A stretch of DNA of 64,000 nucleotides from an uncultured Planktomarina sp. (GCA_905182455.1 CAJJBJ010000002.1:806001-870000), one strand, 5' to 3'; numbered from the stretch's first letter, positions 29,417 to 39,066 are shown. The notes: generated by a model not told the origin, from the sequence alone. A program made the numbers and translations.

Positions 29417-31747
29417 GTGCCATCATTTTCGTCAACTTTGGAAAACGCCATTCACGAAGCCTTAGCCGCAGCAAATGCGCGTAAGCATGAATTGGCGACA
29501 CTGGAACATCTGTTGCTGGCCTTGCTGGATGAGCCTGATGCCGCCAAAGTGATGCGCGCATGTTCGGTTGATCTCAAAGTGTTGCGCAAAAGTCTTGTGG
29601 ATTTCATCGAAGATGATCTAAGCACTTTGATCACAGATGTGGACGGCTCTGAGGCTGTGCCCACCGCTGCGTTTCAACGGGTAATTCAACGCGCTGCGAT
29701 CCACGTTCAATCCTCAGGCCGAACCGAAGTCACCGGCGCCAATGTATTGGTTGCCATATTTGCTGAACGCGAAAGCAATGCGGCCTTCTTTTTACAAGAC
29801 CAAGATATGACCCGCTATGACGCGGTGAACTTTATCGCCCATGGCGTTGCCAAAGATCCCGACTTTGTGGAGAGCCGCCCGATAGTGGGTGCTGAAGATG
29901 AAGACACCCTATTCGATGGTGAGGCTGGAAAAGCCGCAGAAAAAGACAGCGCGTTGGAAAAATACTGTATCGATTTGAATGCAAAATCGCTGCAAGGCGA
30001 TGTGGACCCGCTGATTGGGCGTGATCTCGAAGTCGAGCGCTGCATTCAGGTGCTCTGCCGCAGGCGCAAAAACAACCCGCTTTTGGTCGGGGATCCAGGT
30101 GTTGGCAAAACCGCCATCGCCGAAGGTCTGGCACGTAAGATCACCCAAGGCCAAACGCCAGCGATCCTGTCGAAGACCACCATTTATTCGCTCGACATGG
30201 GCTCTTTGCTGGCTGGAACCCGGTATCGAGGTGATTTTGAGGAGCGTCTCAAAGCTGTGATGACAGAGATGGAAGAGCATGAAGATGCGGTCTTGTTTAT
30301 CGATGAAATTCACACGATCATCGGAGCGGGTGCCACCTCAGGCGGAGCGATGGATGCCTCCAACCTGCTCAAACCTGCCTTGCAGGGCGGCAAGCTGCGC
30401 TGCATGGGGTCGACCACCTATAAGGAATTCCGTCAGCATTTCGAAAAAGATCGGGCCTTGGCGCGACGATTTCAGAAAATCGATGTGGACGAACCTTCAG
30501 TGGAAGATAGCATTAAGATCCTCAAAGGTCTAAAGCCTTATTTTGAAGAGCATCATGACGTGAAATATACTGCCGATGCAATTAAAATCGCGGTTGAACT
30601 GGCGGCCCGCTACATCAACGACCGTAAATTGCCCGATAAAGCAATTGACGTGATTGACGAAGCCGGTGCTGCCCAACATTTGTTGAGCGATAGCAAGCGG
30701 CGCAAAACCATTGGCGTGAAAGAGATTGAGGCTGTGGTTGCAAAAATCGCACGCATTCCGCCGAAAACCGTGTCGAAAGACGACGCCGAAGTGCTCAGGG
30801 ATCTTGAAGCAGGTTTGAAACGGGTAGTCTTTGGCCAAGATTCGGCCATCGAGACCGTGGCTTCGGCAATCAAACTTGCCCGAGCCGGCCTGCGCGAACC
30901 TGAAAAGCCAATCGGCAACTATCTCTTTGCGGGCCCGACTGGTGTTGGCAAAACCGAAGTGGCCAAACAATTAGCCGATGGTTTGGGTGTGAAGCTGATC
31001 CGCTTCGATATGTCCGAATATATGGAAAAACACGCCATCAGTCGCTTAATTGGAGCGCCTCCAGGCTATGTTGGCTTCGACCAAGGTGGCATGTTGACAG
31101 ACAGCGTCGACCAAAACCCACATTGCGTCTTGCTGCTTGATGAAATTGAAAAAGCGCATCCTGATGTTTTCAATATTCTGTTGCAAGTCATGGATCACGG
31201 CAAGCTGACAGATCACAATGGCAGGACCACAGACTTCCGTAACGTGGTTTTGATCATGACCTCAAATGCTGGCGCCTCAGAGATGTCGAAAGCCGCCATT
31301 GGCTTTGGCCGCGATCGGCGCGAAGGGGAAGACACAGCCGCCATTGAACGCACATTTACACCAGAATTTCGTAACCGTCTGGATGCGGTGGTCAGTTTTG
31401 CACCATTGGGCCGCGGTGTGATTGCTCAGGTGGTCGAAAAGTTCGTTCTGCAATTGGAAGCGCAGTTGATGGACCGCAATGTCAGCATTGAAATCACCAA
31501 AGCTGCCGCTGATTGGCTGGGTGATAAGGGCTATGACAATAAAATGGGTGCGCGTCCTTTGGGACGGGTGATCCAAGAGCATATCAAAAAGCCTCTCGCG
31601 GAAGAGCTTCTGTTTGGCAAGTTGACCAAGGGCGGCATCGTGAAAGTTGGCGTCAAAGCCGGTGAATTGGATTTAAAAATTGAAGAGCCGCAAAAACCGC
31701 GGATCACCAACAAAGACAAAAAACCACCGCTGCTCACGGTCGAGTAG
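29417..31747 (+). CDS. clpA: ATP-dependent Clp protease ATP-binding subunit ClpA
   Basis: ClpA is the hexameric unfoldase that feeds substrates to ClpP. The 776-residue protein starts with GTG. It has the N-domain repeats (HELATLEHLLLALLDEPDA), AAA-1 with GDPGVGKTAIAEGLA near residue 224 and VLFIDEIHTIIGAG, and AAA-2 with GPTGVGKTEVAKQLADG near 505 and LIGAPPGYVGFDQGG. It lacks the long middle domain of ClpB, which separates it from that family. The usual upstream partner clpS is not seen in the 138-base gap after gloB. Confidence 0.95.
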   Translation: MPSFSSTLENAIHEALAAANARKHELATLEHLLLALLDEPDAAKVMRACSVDLKVLRKSLVDFIEDDLSTLITDVDGSEAVPTAAFQRVIQRAAIHVQSSGRTEVTGANVLVAIFAERESNAAFFLQDQDMTRYDAVNFIAHGVAKDPDFVESRPIVGAEDEDTLFDGEAGKAAEKDSALEKYCIDLNAKSLQGDVDPLIGRDLEVERCIQVLCRRRKNNPLLVGDPGVGKTAIAEGLARKITQGQTPAILSKTTIYSLDMGSLLAGTRYRGDFEERLKAVMTEMEEHEDAVLFIDEIHTIIGAGATSGGAMDASNLLKPALQGGKLRCMGSTTYKEFRQHFEKDRALARRFQKIDVDEPSVEDSIKILKGLKPYFEEHHDVKYTADAIKIAVELAARYINDRKLPDKAIDVIDEAGAAQHLLSDSKRRKTIGVKEIEAVVAKIARIPPKTVSKDDAEVLRDLEAGLKRVVFGQDSAIETVASAIKLARAGLREPEKPIGNYLFAGPTGVGKTEVAKQLADGLGVKLIRFDMSEYMEKHAISRLIGAPPGYVGFDQGGMLTDSVDQNPHCVLLLDEIEKAHPDVFNILLQVMDHGKLTDHNGRTTDFRNVVLIMTSNAGASEMSKAAIGFGRDRREGEDTAAIERTFTPEFRNRLDAVVSFAPLGRGVIAQVVEKFVLQLEAQLMDRNVSIEITKAAADWLGDKGYDNKMGARPLGRVIQEHIKKPLAEELLFGKLTKGGIVKVGVKAGELDLKIEEPQKPRITNKDKKPPLLTVE

Positions 31748-31762
31748 TCAAAGCCGTATTAG

Positions 31763-31798
31763 AGAAAAGGCTGCATCCAGAACGGAAGCAGCCTTTTT
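31763..31798. terminator. Bidirectional terminator between clpA and the OmpA-domain gene
   Basis: A 10-bp stem, AAAAGGCTGC at 31765-31774 and GCAGCCTTTT at 31788-31797 with a 13-base loop and flanking T/A tracts, serves both convergent genes. Confidence 0.88.
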
Positions 31799-31810
31799 CA
31801 TGCCCTGCGG

Positions 31811-34237
31811 TTACTTTTCGGTCAGCTTCAATTCAATGCGCCGGTTTTGTGCCCGCGCTGCGCCGGTATTTTCGGGGTTCAACGGCTGAAATTCACCAAA
31901 GCCATTGGCTGACAGGCGGCGCGGTTCCATGCCTTGTTCATTCACCAAAAACACTACAACAGAGAGAGCCCGTGCTTGGCTCAGCTCCCAGTTGCTGCCA
32001 AAATTACTGCCCGACAAAAGGGGCTGATCATCAGTATGACCATCAACCTGCAATATCCAATCGATACCGGCTGGCATTTGCTCGGCGATATCCTTTAAAA
32101 GGGTCGAGACTTTTGAAATCTCACGTCGCCCCGCCACCGAAAGATCGGCACCACCGGATGGAAACAAAACCTCAGAGGAGAACACAAAGCGGTCGCCTAC
32201 AATGCGGACACCTTCAATACCTTCCAGCAAACCCCGCATCCGGCCAAAGAAATCAGATTTATATTGCTCAAGCGATTTTGCCTCGATGGCCAGCCGAGCC
32301 GCTTCTTCAGCCAGACGCTGCTTTTCTACGGCTTCCAGCGCAAGATTTCTGCGTGCCTCCGAGGCCGCTTGCGCCAAGGCCATATTCAGATCACTGCCCA
32401 AGTTAGTGATTTTCACATTATTTTTTTCATCTCGGCGACGATAGTCGTCCAAGATAGATTGCAGCCCACCAATTTGAGCCATCAATTCGCGCACTTCTTC
32501 GCTTAGGACAGCCATTTGTCGCTGTGCTTCGCTCGAAATGGCTTCGGCCTCACGTAATTCTGCTTGGGCAGTGGCCAAAAGCGCAGCTTTAATTTCAGAC
32601 TCGGTCAGCTTCTTGTCGACGGTCTGCCGCTCGGCAATCGCCTGCGCCAACGCCTCGCGCAAAGGCAGCGTCTCCTCAAGCTCGGATTGGGTGTTCTGTA
32701 ACTCCGCACCTTGGGTTTGTAGGTTGGTCTGTGCCACCTGTAAATCAGCCTGCAATTGCGCCAAATCAGATTCGCGATTCCTGAGTTGCAATAGAGCTTT
32801 TTGCAGCTGTTGTGTCGTGGCCGCATCTTGATTTTGCAAAGCCGTCACTTGCTCTTCTGACAGCGCTTCAGCGGCTTTGGCAGCTTCGAGCGCAAGAAGT
32901 GCGGTGGCAAGTTTCTCATTCAAACCAGACCCTGCGGTTTGCGCTGCGGCCAGAAGCGCAAGGGTTTCTTCGGCTTTCTTGCGCTGCTCGTTGAGCTGTA
33001 AGGTCAGTGACGATAAAGCCGCTTCGCTATTTTCCAGATCTCTACGCAGTTTTTCGGCGGCCGCTGCCATGGAAAAACGTTCGATCTCCGTTTGTGTCAG
33101 CGCAGCTTCAGCCTCAGATAGGCGTTCACGCAACAGCGCCGCAGCCACCATTTCAAACTGACCTTCTTCAAGTGCGGCCAAGAGGTTTTTAGCCTCATCC
33201 TGAAGTGCCTTATTGGCTTGCTCCAATGCTGCCGCACGCTCTTGCTGAGATGCCAACAACGCCAAAGTGTTGGAGAGGTTGGTCCCTGTTGATTGCGTAT
33301 CGCGGCGCATATCGGCCAACATTTCATCCATCAGCGCACGTTGTCGCTCTGCCAAGGCCGCACGTTCAATTTGAGCGGTGATGGTGGCCTGAGCTGCCAG
33401 CAACGATTGCTGTAGGCTGGCCTGCTCACCATCAAGTTGGGCAAGACTGTCACGATCTTGCGCCTGTTCTGCCAGCATCTGGCGCACCCGTGCCTCAAAA
33501 TCACCAATCGTGGCATTAGCCGCCGCATTCTGACTTTCCAGAACAACCACTTGGCTTTCCGCCTCGGTGATACGCGCGGTATTCTCCATGGCCTGAGCCA
33601 CCAGCAAGGTCAGCTGGGCTTCAAATTCGGATATCTGCCCGTCCGATGTGGCTTGTAGCTGCAGTAAGGACGCCACCTGCGTCTCAAAATCGGAGATCTC
33701 GCCCTCTGCCTGTGCCTTGGCATTTTGCAACTGTGACACCTGCAACTTAAAGGCGTCAATATCGCCTTCCGCCTGTTGCTGGAGCGCCAAAAGATTGGCC
33801 ACTTTAGTCTCGAAATCATTGATACGGCTGTTGGCTGAGTTGAGGTCGGCGATCCGCGTATCCCGTTGTGCAGTCAGCGTTGAGATCAGCGCCAGTTGGC
33901 TGCGCCCTTCAGCTTTGGCAGCGGCCAGTGAGATGTCGAGTCCAGCTACCTGATCGCGCAGGTTGGTCGCCGCTGCACGTTCCAGACCGAGCGCATTTCC
34001 AAGTGCCAAAATTTGCCCAGCCAAATCCTGCAATTGATCATTTTTCTGCACGACGTCGAGGTTCAGCTCATCAAGCCGTACACCCTGCCCCTTAATAGTC
34101 TCTTGAAGCACAAATTGCATCACCATGAAAATGGTCAACACAAACATCAAGACCAGCAATAGGCCAGTCATAGCGTCTACAAAACCGGGCCAGATTGAGG
34201 CTTGGAACCTTGCGCCAGTGCGTCGAGAAAGTGCCAT
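31811..34237 (-). CDS. Membrane-anchored coiled-coil protein with C-terminal OmpA/MotB peptidoglycan-binding domain
   Basis: The 808-residue protein has a short cytoplasmic N-terminus, one membrane helix at about residues 20-44 with WPGFVDAMTGLLLVLMFVLT, a very long coiled coil (about 48-650) and a C-terminal OmpA-like domain (ILQVDGHTDDQPLL near 713, LSQARALSVVVFL, RRLSANGFGE, QNRRIELKL). The aspartate in FVDAMTGLLLVL occupies the place of the proton-binding Asp of MotB, ExbD and ZorB. Residues 139-264 are six tandem 21-residue units. It lies 9 bases downstream of a MotA/ExbB-like gene, so the two probably form a proton-driven envelope complex. Its task is unknown; no flagellar, Tol or Ton gene is adjacent. 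Confidence 0.85.
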   Translation of the reverse strand: MALSRRTGARFQASIWPGFVDAMTGLLLVLMFVLTIFMVMQFVLQETIKGQGVRLDELNLDVVQKNDQLQDLAGQILALGNALGLERAAATNLRDQVAGLDISLAAAKAEGRSQLALISTLTAQRDTRIADLNSANSRINDFETKVANLLALQQQAEGDIDAFKLQVSQLQNAKAQAEGEISDFETQVASLLQLQATSDGQISEFEAQLTLLVAQAMENTARITEAESQVVVLESQNAAANATIGDFEARVRQMLAEQAQDRDSLAQLDGEQASLQQSLLAAQATITAQIERAALAERQRALMDEMLADMRRDTQSTGTNLSNTLALLASQQERAAALEQANKALQDEAKNLLAALEEGQFEMVAAALLRERLSEAEAALTQTEIERFSMAAAAEKLRRDLENSEAALSSLTLQLNEQRKKAEETLALLAAAQTAGSGLNEKLATALLALEAAKAAEALSEEQVTALQNQDAATTQQLQKALLQLRNRESDLAQLQADLQVAQTNLQTQGAELQNTQSELEETLPLREALAQAIAERQTVDKKLTESEIKAALLATAQAELREAEAISSEAQRQMAVLSEEVRELMAQIGGLQSILDDYRRRDEKNNVKITNLGSDLNMALAQAASEARRNLALEAVEKQRLAEEAARLAIEAKSLEQYKSDFFGRMRGLLEGIEGVRIVGDRFVFSSEVLFPSGGADLSVAGRREISKVSTLLKDIAEQMPAGIDWILQVDGHTDDQPLLSGSNFGSNWELSQARALSVVVFLVNEQGMEPRRLSANGFGEFQPLNPENTGAARAQNRRIELKLTEK
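33446..33823 (-). repeat. Six tandem 63-bp units coding a 21-residue coiled-coil repeat
   Basis: Residues 139-264 of the OmpA-domain protein split into six gap-free 21-residue units of the form I-x-D/E-F-E-x-x-V-x-x-L-L. Unit starts read INDFETKV, IDAFKLQV, ISDFETQV, ISEFEAQL, ITEAESQV and IGDFEARV. A seventh, weaker unit (ISTLTAQR) precedes them at residues 118-138. Twenty-one residues are three heptads, so the repeat keeps coiled-coil register. Confidence 0.85.
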
Positions 34238-34246
34238 ATCCTGTAC

Positions 34247-35416
34247 CTAGCTCTGGTCGCCAGCTGAGGGCTTGGACAGAGACGTGATGGCCTTGGTCAG
34301 ATTAGCCAAGTCACTGCGGATTTCTGACAGACTTTCTTGCCGTCCAGTCGAGACCTCTTCCAAAACCCGCAGCATCTGCACATCGATGGAGCGCAGACGC
34401 ATCCGGCTTTCGGCATCAATTCCATCGCCACCGCTTTCACCCATTCGCGAAATCATCCGCTCTTGGCTGCTGGCTACACGTTCCAGCGCTTGAGTTTGGC
34501 CTTGGTCCAGCTTGTGGGTCAGTTTTTCAATCGTTGAGGTCAGCGCAATCAAATGCGATTCCACATCGGCTTGGCCTTGGCTGGTTTGCGCATACATCCG
34601 CGCCATGCCGTCCATCTGTTCAGACATCTGCTCCATCATAGCGCCAAGCATGGTTTGATCCCCACCGCCTTCACCTTCGCCGCCGGAAAACCCGACGCGG
34701 GTGATGGTTGAGAGCCATTCTTCCAGCTCCCCGTAAAAGCGGTTTTGGCCACGGCTGGAAAACACTTCCAATAGCCCAACGATCAAGGATCCGGCCAGAC
34801 CCAACAGAGATGAGGCAAATGCCACCCCCATACCGTCCAACTGGCCTTCAAGGCCGCGTTGTAAACGCGAGAAGATATCAACCGCGCTTTCGTTTTCGCC
34901 TGGCGTCAGCGATTGAATAGTTTGAACCAAAGCCGGAACCGTGGTGGCCAAGCCATAAAACGTGCCCAATAAGCCGAGGAAAATCAGCATATTCGTGATA
35001 TATCGTGTCAATTCGCGCTGTTCATCTATCCGGGTCGAGACAGAGTCCAAAATCGAGCGTGACGAAGCCGATCCGAGCTGCATCCGCGCGCCCCGTCCGC
35101 GCAACAGGCTGGCCAATGGTAAAAGCAATTGTGGCGGATTGACCTCTTCTTGGCCCTCACGCTGGCCGGCAAACCCTTCGATCCATTGCACCGAATAAAT
35201 CAGCGACAACACTTGATAAAAACACGTGGCTACACCGATGACAAAGACAAATAGAATGAAAATATTCAGATAGGGATTGGCCAGAAAGGTTGGCCCTACA
35301 CTAGGGTAGGCCAGATAGCTCAAGCCGGAAACGCCCACCACAATCGCCAACATGGTGACAATCTGGCTAAAGGGTTGCGAGAACTGCGGATTTTGATCTC
35401 GGCGGATATGATCCAT
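34247..35416 (-). CDS. MotA/TolQ/ExbB-family proton-channel protein
   Basis: The 389-residue protein has membrane helices at about 20-40 (IVTMLAIVVGVSGLSYLAY) and 48-72 (YLNIFILFVFVIGVATCFYQ), a cytoplasmic loop, then helices with LIFLGLLGTFYGLATTVPAL and VAFASSLLGLAGSLIVGLLE. The LLGTFxGL signature is typical of ExbB/MotA/ZorA channels. A glycine-rich linker and a coiled-coil C-terminus follow. I chose the ATG at 35416 (MDHIRRDQNPQF); the frame is open to 35452. It is the first gene of a two-gene unit with the OmpA-domain partner. Confidence 0.85.
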   Translation of the reverse strand: MDHIRRDQNPQFSQPFSQIVTMLAIVVGVSGLSYLAYPSVGPTFLANPYLNIFILFVFVIGVATCFYQVLSLIYSVQWIEGFAGQREGQEEVNPPQLLLPLASLLRGRGARMQLGSASSRSILDSVSTRIDEQRELTRYITNMLIFLGLLGTFYGLATTVPALVQTIQSLTPGENESAVDIFSRLQRGLEGQLDGMGVAFASSLLGLAGSLIVGLLEVFSSRGQNRFYGELEEWLSTITRVGFSGGEGEGGGDQTMLGAMMEQMSEQMDGMARMYAQTSQGQADVESHLIALTSTIEKLTHKLDQGQTQALERVASSQERMISRMGESGGDGIDAESRMRLRSIDVQMLRVLEEVSTGRQESLSEIRSDLANLTKAITSLSKPSAGDQS

Positions 35417-35484
35417 GGGTAGGGCCTTGCCTTCAAAAATTCTAAGATACAACTTTACTTTGCAACAGCCTTTAAGCCAAGCTG

Positions 35485-36015
35485 TTATGCAGATTTCGTT
35501 AACTTTGAGACTTCTTTTGCCAAATAATCGAGTTCAGGGTCTGCAATCTGCAGGGATTGCAGCAATTCAGCGGTTTTATACAAGTATTCAGGATTGGGCC
35601 CTCGCCCGCCTACAGCCCCTGCTATGATGCTCGCTTGGTGGTCGAGATCATATTGGCAATATTGCACATGAGTGCGGTCCACCACATAGGTCACGGCCTG
35701 CACGCAACGGCCATCCGCGAGCGTGAGATCAATCCATTTTTCCTCATAGGCAGAAGAAATCAGCTCGCGCTCACGCAGATATGCCAAAACGTCATCCGCC
35801 TGCGCCTCTGACGCCCGCAGCGCCATGCCTGAACAGACCATCTCAGCTCCCGCCTCATCCAAGGCTAGTACCAATCCCGGTTTGTGTTCGGTGCCTCTAT
35901 GATGGATCGACAGCATGCAAAAACTGCGGCTATAGCCCTTTAAATCCGCACGAACCTGCTCTGCCGGTTCAAAACCGGGGTTCCACAGCAAAGAGCCATA
36001 TCCAAATACCCACAT
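35485..36015 (-). CDS. Gamma-glutamylcyclotransferase, ChaC type
   Basis: ChaC-like enzymes split glutathione to 5-oxoproline and Cys-Gly. The protein begins MWVFGYGSLLWNPGF with the substrate-binding YGSL loop, continues SRSFCMLSIHHRGTEHKPGL, and has the catalytic glutamate in LRERELISSAYEEKWIDL. It ends NPEYLYKTAELLQSL. About 176 residues from the ATG at 36015; a GTG at 36033 is an alternative start. Confidence 0.87.
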   Translation of the reverse strand: MWVFGYGSLLWNPGFEPAEQVRADLKGYSRSFCMLSIHHRGTEHKPGLVLALDEAGAEMVCSGMALRASEAQADDVLAYLRERELISSAYEEKWIDLTLADGRCVQAVTYVVDRTHVQYCQYDLDHQASIIAGAVGGRGPNPEYLYKTAELLQSLQIADPELDYLAKEVSKLTKSA

Positions 36016-36215
36016 CGCGCACCGCCATTTCACTCAAGTCCTGAGCCCCTATAGCCGCAATCTGGGCATAGCGAAATAGCAGGGTCCAGAATCTTGGGGC
36101 CTTGATGGAAAATCGCCGTCCAGTAAGATACAGGTATGACGAATATATATTGAGGCCAAAGGCAGTGGCCATTGAGATGAGATCACAGTATTTTGCGTAT
36201 AAACACCCAAGTACG

Positions 36216-36235
36216 GCCAAGGCTGAGGCCTTGGC
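36216..36235 (-). terminator. Hairpin after tyrA
   Basis: An 8-bp perfect stem, GCCAAGGC at 36216-36223 and GCCTTGGC at 36228-36235 with a 4-base loop, begins 16 bases past the tyrA stop. It lacks a T-run, so termination efficiency is uncertain. Confidence 0.45.
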
Positions 36236-36250
36236 TACAGGTTCGAGGCG

Positions 36251-37156
36251 TCAGGCCTTGTTGCGGCCAAAATCTGGCGCGTCGGTGTCTTGACCGGCGT
36301 CGATGATGCCACGGCGGATGGCACGGGTACGGGTAAAATAGTCATGCAGAAGGTCCCCATCACCAGTGCGGATCGCTCTTTGCAATGCGAAAAGCTCTTC
36401 GGTGAAGCGGCCTAGTACCTCGAGCGTGGCGTCTTTGTTAGACAAAAACACATCGCGCCACATGGTTGGATCACTGGCCGCAATGCGTGTGAAATCCCGA
36501 AATCCTGTGGCGGAGTAGTTGATCACTTCCGAATTTGTCACCCGGTGCAGATCATCGGCGACACCCACCATCGTATAAGCAATCAAATGCGGCGCGTGGC
36601 TGGTGACGGCCAAAACCAAATCATGATGGTCCGAATCCATCTCATCAACCTTAGCGCCAAGCCCCTGCCAGTATTCAGACAAGGCCAAGACCGCTGCAGG
36701 ATCCGCGCCATTGGGTGTCAGCAGACACCAGCGATTGTCAAACAAGGCCGCAAAGCCAGAGTTTGGTCCTGAATGCTCGGTGCCCGCCAAAGGATGGGCC
36801 GGCACAAAATGGACATCCGCCGCGATATGCGGCTGTACAGCCTCAATCACAGCGCGTTTGACAGAGCCCACATCACTGACCGTGCAGCCTGGTTTCAAAT
36901 GCGGTGCAATCTCAGCCATAACAGGGCCCATGGCGCTAATTGGTACGCATAAAACCACCAAATCCGCATCCGCCACAGCCGCGGCCAGATCATCACAAAC
37001 CGTATCACAAAGCCCGATGTCACGGGCCGTGTCTCGAGTTTCGGCCGAGCGCGCATAGCCCGTTACTTGTGCAGTCATCCCGGCGCGTTTCATCGCCCAA
37101 AACATCGATGAGGCTATCAGCCCCAACCCAATCAGCGCCACGCGATCATAGCTCAT
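36251..37156 (-). CDS. tyrA: Prephenate/arogenate dehydrogenase
   Basis: TyrA catalyses NAD-dependent oxidative decarboxylation of prephenate (or arogenate) in tyrosine synthesis. The 301-residue protein has the NAD motif [17 protein letters not shown] at the N-terminus, [14 protein letters not shown], the SDVGSVK segment, and the substrate site [18 protein letters not shown] with the catalytic histidine. I chose the ATG at 37156 because it overlaps the hisC stop by four bases (ATGA); the frame is open upstream to 37204. No chorismate mutase domain is fused. Prephenate versus arogenate preference cannot be told. Confidence 0.9.
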   Translation of the reverse strand: MSYDRVALIGLGLIASSMFWAMKRAGMTAQVTGYARSAETRDTARDIGLCDTVCDDLAAAVADADLVVLCVPISAMGPVMAEIAPHLKPGCTVSDVGSVKRAVIEAVQPHIAADVHFVPAHPLAGTEHSGPNSGFAALFDNRWCLLTPNGADPAAVLALSEYWQGLGAKVDEMDSDHHDLVLAVTSHAPHLIAYTMVGVADDLHRVTNSEVINYSATGFRDFTRIAASDPTMWRDVFLSNKDATLEVLGRFTEELFALQRAIRTGDGDLLHDYFTRTRAIRRGIIDAGQDTDAPDFGRNKA

Positions 37157-38238
37157 GCTACTTGCTCCATAAATGCTTTCACACCGGCCACAACGCGCGC
37201 ACATCCCACCATATCAGGTACCGTCATCCGCAACGCATGGGGCAAGCCATAGCTGCCCACACGGCGCACCAATATGCCGATACTTTGCAGATAATCATCA
37301 CAGGCCTCAGCCTGCGCCTGATCGGCAAAGCGCGCCAAAATAAAATTGGCCTCAGAAGGATCAGATAGCACACCAAGCGCGGCCAGTTCATCCGTCAACC
37401 AGCGGCGAGCGGCGTTGTTTTGCCCACGATGGCTGATCACGAACGCATGGTCACGCACCGCAGCCTCACCAGCCGCCAAAGCTGGGGCCGAGAGGTTGAA
37501 GGGTCCGCGTACCCGGTTGAGCACATCGATCACATGTTGTGGCCCATAACCCCAACCCACGCGCAGCCCCCCCAAGCCATACATCTTTGACAAGGTGCGC
37601 AGCATTACCACATTGTTGTGAGATTTCACAAAACGGGCCCCACCGTCCCAATCTTCAATATAATCCGCATAGGCGCCGTCCAACACGATCAAGACATCCG
37701 GAGGCGTACCCGCGATCAAACGTGCAATATCGGCGTCTGAAATTTTAGTGCCCGTGGGGTTGCCAGGATTGGCTAAGAAAATCAGTCCTGTACGCGGCGT
37801 TATCGCCGCCAGCATCGCATCGACATCAACATAACGCTCCGCCTCAGGCACGGGCACAATCGTGGCGCCAGCCGCCATGGCGTAGAGTTTATACATCAAA
37901 AAACCGTGCGAAGAGTGAATCACCTCAACACCGGGACCAGAATAGGCTTGGCACAGGAAGCTGATCAACTCGTCTGAGCCACAGCCACAGATGATTTTTT
38001 GCACATCAAGCCCGTGAAAATCCGCCAAAGCGCTCCGCAAACCGCTGTGATCGGATTCGGGGTAGCGGTGCAGGGTGGCGGCTGACGCTGCCAATGCCTT
38101 TTGCGCAGAGGCAGGCGGGCCATTGGGATTTTCATTAGAAGACAGCTTGAGAATATCCTGCACGCCCTGCACGGTAGATTTCCCGCCGACATAAAGCTCA
38201 ATGTCCAATATTCCAGGTTGAGGTTTTGGCTGTTTCAT
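37153..38238 (-). CDS. hisC: Histidinol-phosphate / aromatic aminotransferase
   Basis: This 361-residue fold-type I PLP transaminase has [12 protein letters not shown] near residue 28, [44 protein letters not shown] and the PLP lysine in [17 protein letters not shown]. In Rhodobacterales this gene is paired with tyrA, which suggests a double role in histidine and aromatic amino-acid synthesis. It is translationally coupled to tyrA. Confidence 0.92.
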   Translation of the reverse strand: MKQPKPQPGILDIELYVGGKSTVQGVQDILKLSSNENPNGPPASAQKALAASAATLHRYPESDHSGLRSALADFHGLDVQKIICGCGSDELISFLCQAYSGPGVEVIHSSHGFLMYKLYAMAAGATIVPVPEAERYVDVDAMLAAITPRTGLIFLANPGNPTGTKISDADIARLIAGTPPDVLIVLDGAYADYIEDWDGGARFVKSHNNVVMLRTLSKMYGLGGLRVGWGYGPQHVIDVLNRVRGPFNLSAPALAAGEAAVRDHAFVISHRGQNNAARRWLTDELAALGVLSDPSEANFILARFADQAQAEACDDYLQSIGILVRRVGSYGLPHALRMTVPDMVGCARVVAGVKAFMEQVA

Positions 38239-38279
38239 ATGATTTTCCCTTCTTGCTTCGTTCTAACGCCAATTCCACA

Positions 38280-38318
38280 AAAGAAAAGGCCGCGGCGGTT
38301 TCCCGTCGCGGCCTTTTG
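38280..38318 (-). terminator. Rho-independent terminator of rpsD
   Basis: An 11-bp stem, AAAAGGCCGCG at 38285-38295 and CGCGGCCTTTT at 38308-38318 with a 12-base loop and a minus-strand T-rich tail, lies 18 bases past the rpsD stop. rpsD is therefore probably transcribed alone. Confidence 0.88.
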
Positions 38319-38336
38319 AAATTAATTTGGCGAAGA

Positions 38337-38957
38337 TTAGTTCTTCGCGTAGAATTCCACCACGAGGTTCGGTTCCATCACAACTGGATAAGGCACATCG
38401 CCCAAACCAGGAGCGCGCACGAAAGTCGCAGTCATTTTTGTGTGGTCAACGTCCATGTAGTCAGGAACGTCACGCTCGGTCAATTGTACGGCTTCCAGCA
38501 AAACAGCCAACTGTTTGGAACGATCTCGTACTTCGATCACATCGCCTTCAGATACGCGGTAAGACGCGATATTCACTTTTTGGCCGTTCACACGGACATG
38601 ACCGTGGTTCACAAACTGACGCGCAGCAAAGATTGTGGCTACGAATTTGGCGCGATACACAACCGCATCCAAACGGCTTTCCAACAAACCAATCAGGTTT
38701 TCGCCAGTATCGCCTTTTACACGTTCAGCTTCTGTATAGATGCGACGGAATTGCTTTTCGGTCAAATCGCCATAATAGCCTTTAAGCTTCTGCTTAGCGC
38801 GCAGCTGAATACCAAAATCGGACAATTTGCCTTGGCGGCGCTGACCGTGCTGGCCTGGGCCATATTCACGACGATTTACGGGTGATTTTGGACGACCCCA
38901 GATGTTTTCGCCCATCCGACGGTCAATTTTATATTTGGCAGCGGTACGTTTTGTCAC
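38337..38957 (-). CDS. rpsD: 30S ribosomal protein S4
   Basis: S4 nucleates assembly of the 30S subunit by binding the 16S five-way junction, and in several bacteria represses its own message. The 206-residue protein has the N-terminal [39 protein letters not shown], and the S4 RNA-binding domain with [20 protein letters not shown]. It stands alone with its own terminator, away from the alpha operon, and has a candidate structured leader. Confidence 0.96.
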   Translation of the reverse strand: MTKRTAAKYKIDRRMGENIWGRPKSPVNRREYGPGQHGQRRQGKLSDFGIQLRAKQKLKGYYGDLTEKQFRRIYTEAERVKGDTGENLIGLLESRLDAVVYRAKFVATIFAARQFVNHGHVRVNGQKVNIASYRVSEGDVIEVRDRSKQLAVLLEAVQLTERDVPDYMDVDHTKMTATFVRAPGLGDVPYPVVMEPNLVVEFYAKN

Positions 38958-39012
38958 CGGCTGATCTCCTTCAGATATTTCGAAGCCCTACATGGGCCAC
39001 TATGAAGGGCGT

Positions 39013-39066
39013 TGTCCTTTGGGCGAACCCCGACAGGCAACCTCTTGCGAGGGCCACCAACACCAA
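39013..39066 (-). promoter_or_regulatory. Candidate structured 5' leader of rpsD
   Basis: About 55-110 bases before the S4 start, the minus strand folds into two abutting hairpins. One is GGC-CCTC closed by a GCAA tetraloop, GAGG, TT bulge, GCC (39055-39036). The second is TGTC-GGG around a GTTCG loop with CCC and GACA (39035-39013). Flanking GTTG/CAAC could close a junction. A GNRA loop occurs only on this strand, supporting an RNA in the rpsD message. A TTGACA lies at 39102-39097, but its -10 partner is poor. Confidence 0.45.

Noticed and set aside
31811-35416. Zorya-type phage defence (ZorA/ZorB-like channel and OmpA-domain pair)
   Set aside because: The channel and partner have the right fold, but no ZorC, ZorD or ZorE gene follows; the neighbours are clpA, a ChaC enzyme and tyrA-hisC, a core-genome setting. 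The partner also has a far longer coiled coil than ZorB.
36236-36262. tRNA T-arm-like GTTCGAGGC sequence
   Set aside because: No acceptor stem, D-arm or anticodon arm can be drawn around it, and it overlaps the 3' end of tyrA. No tRNA was found in the window.
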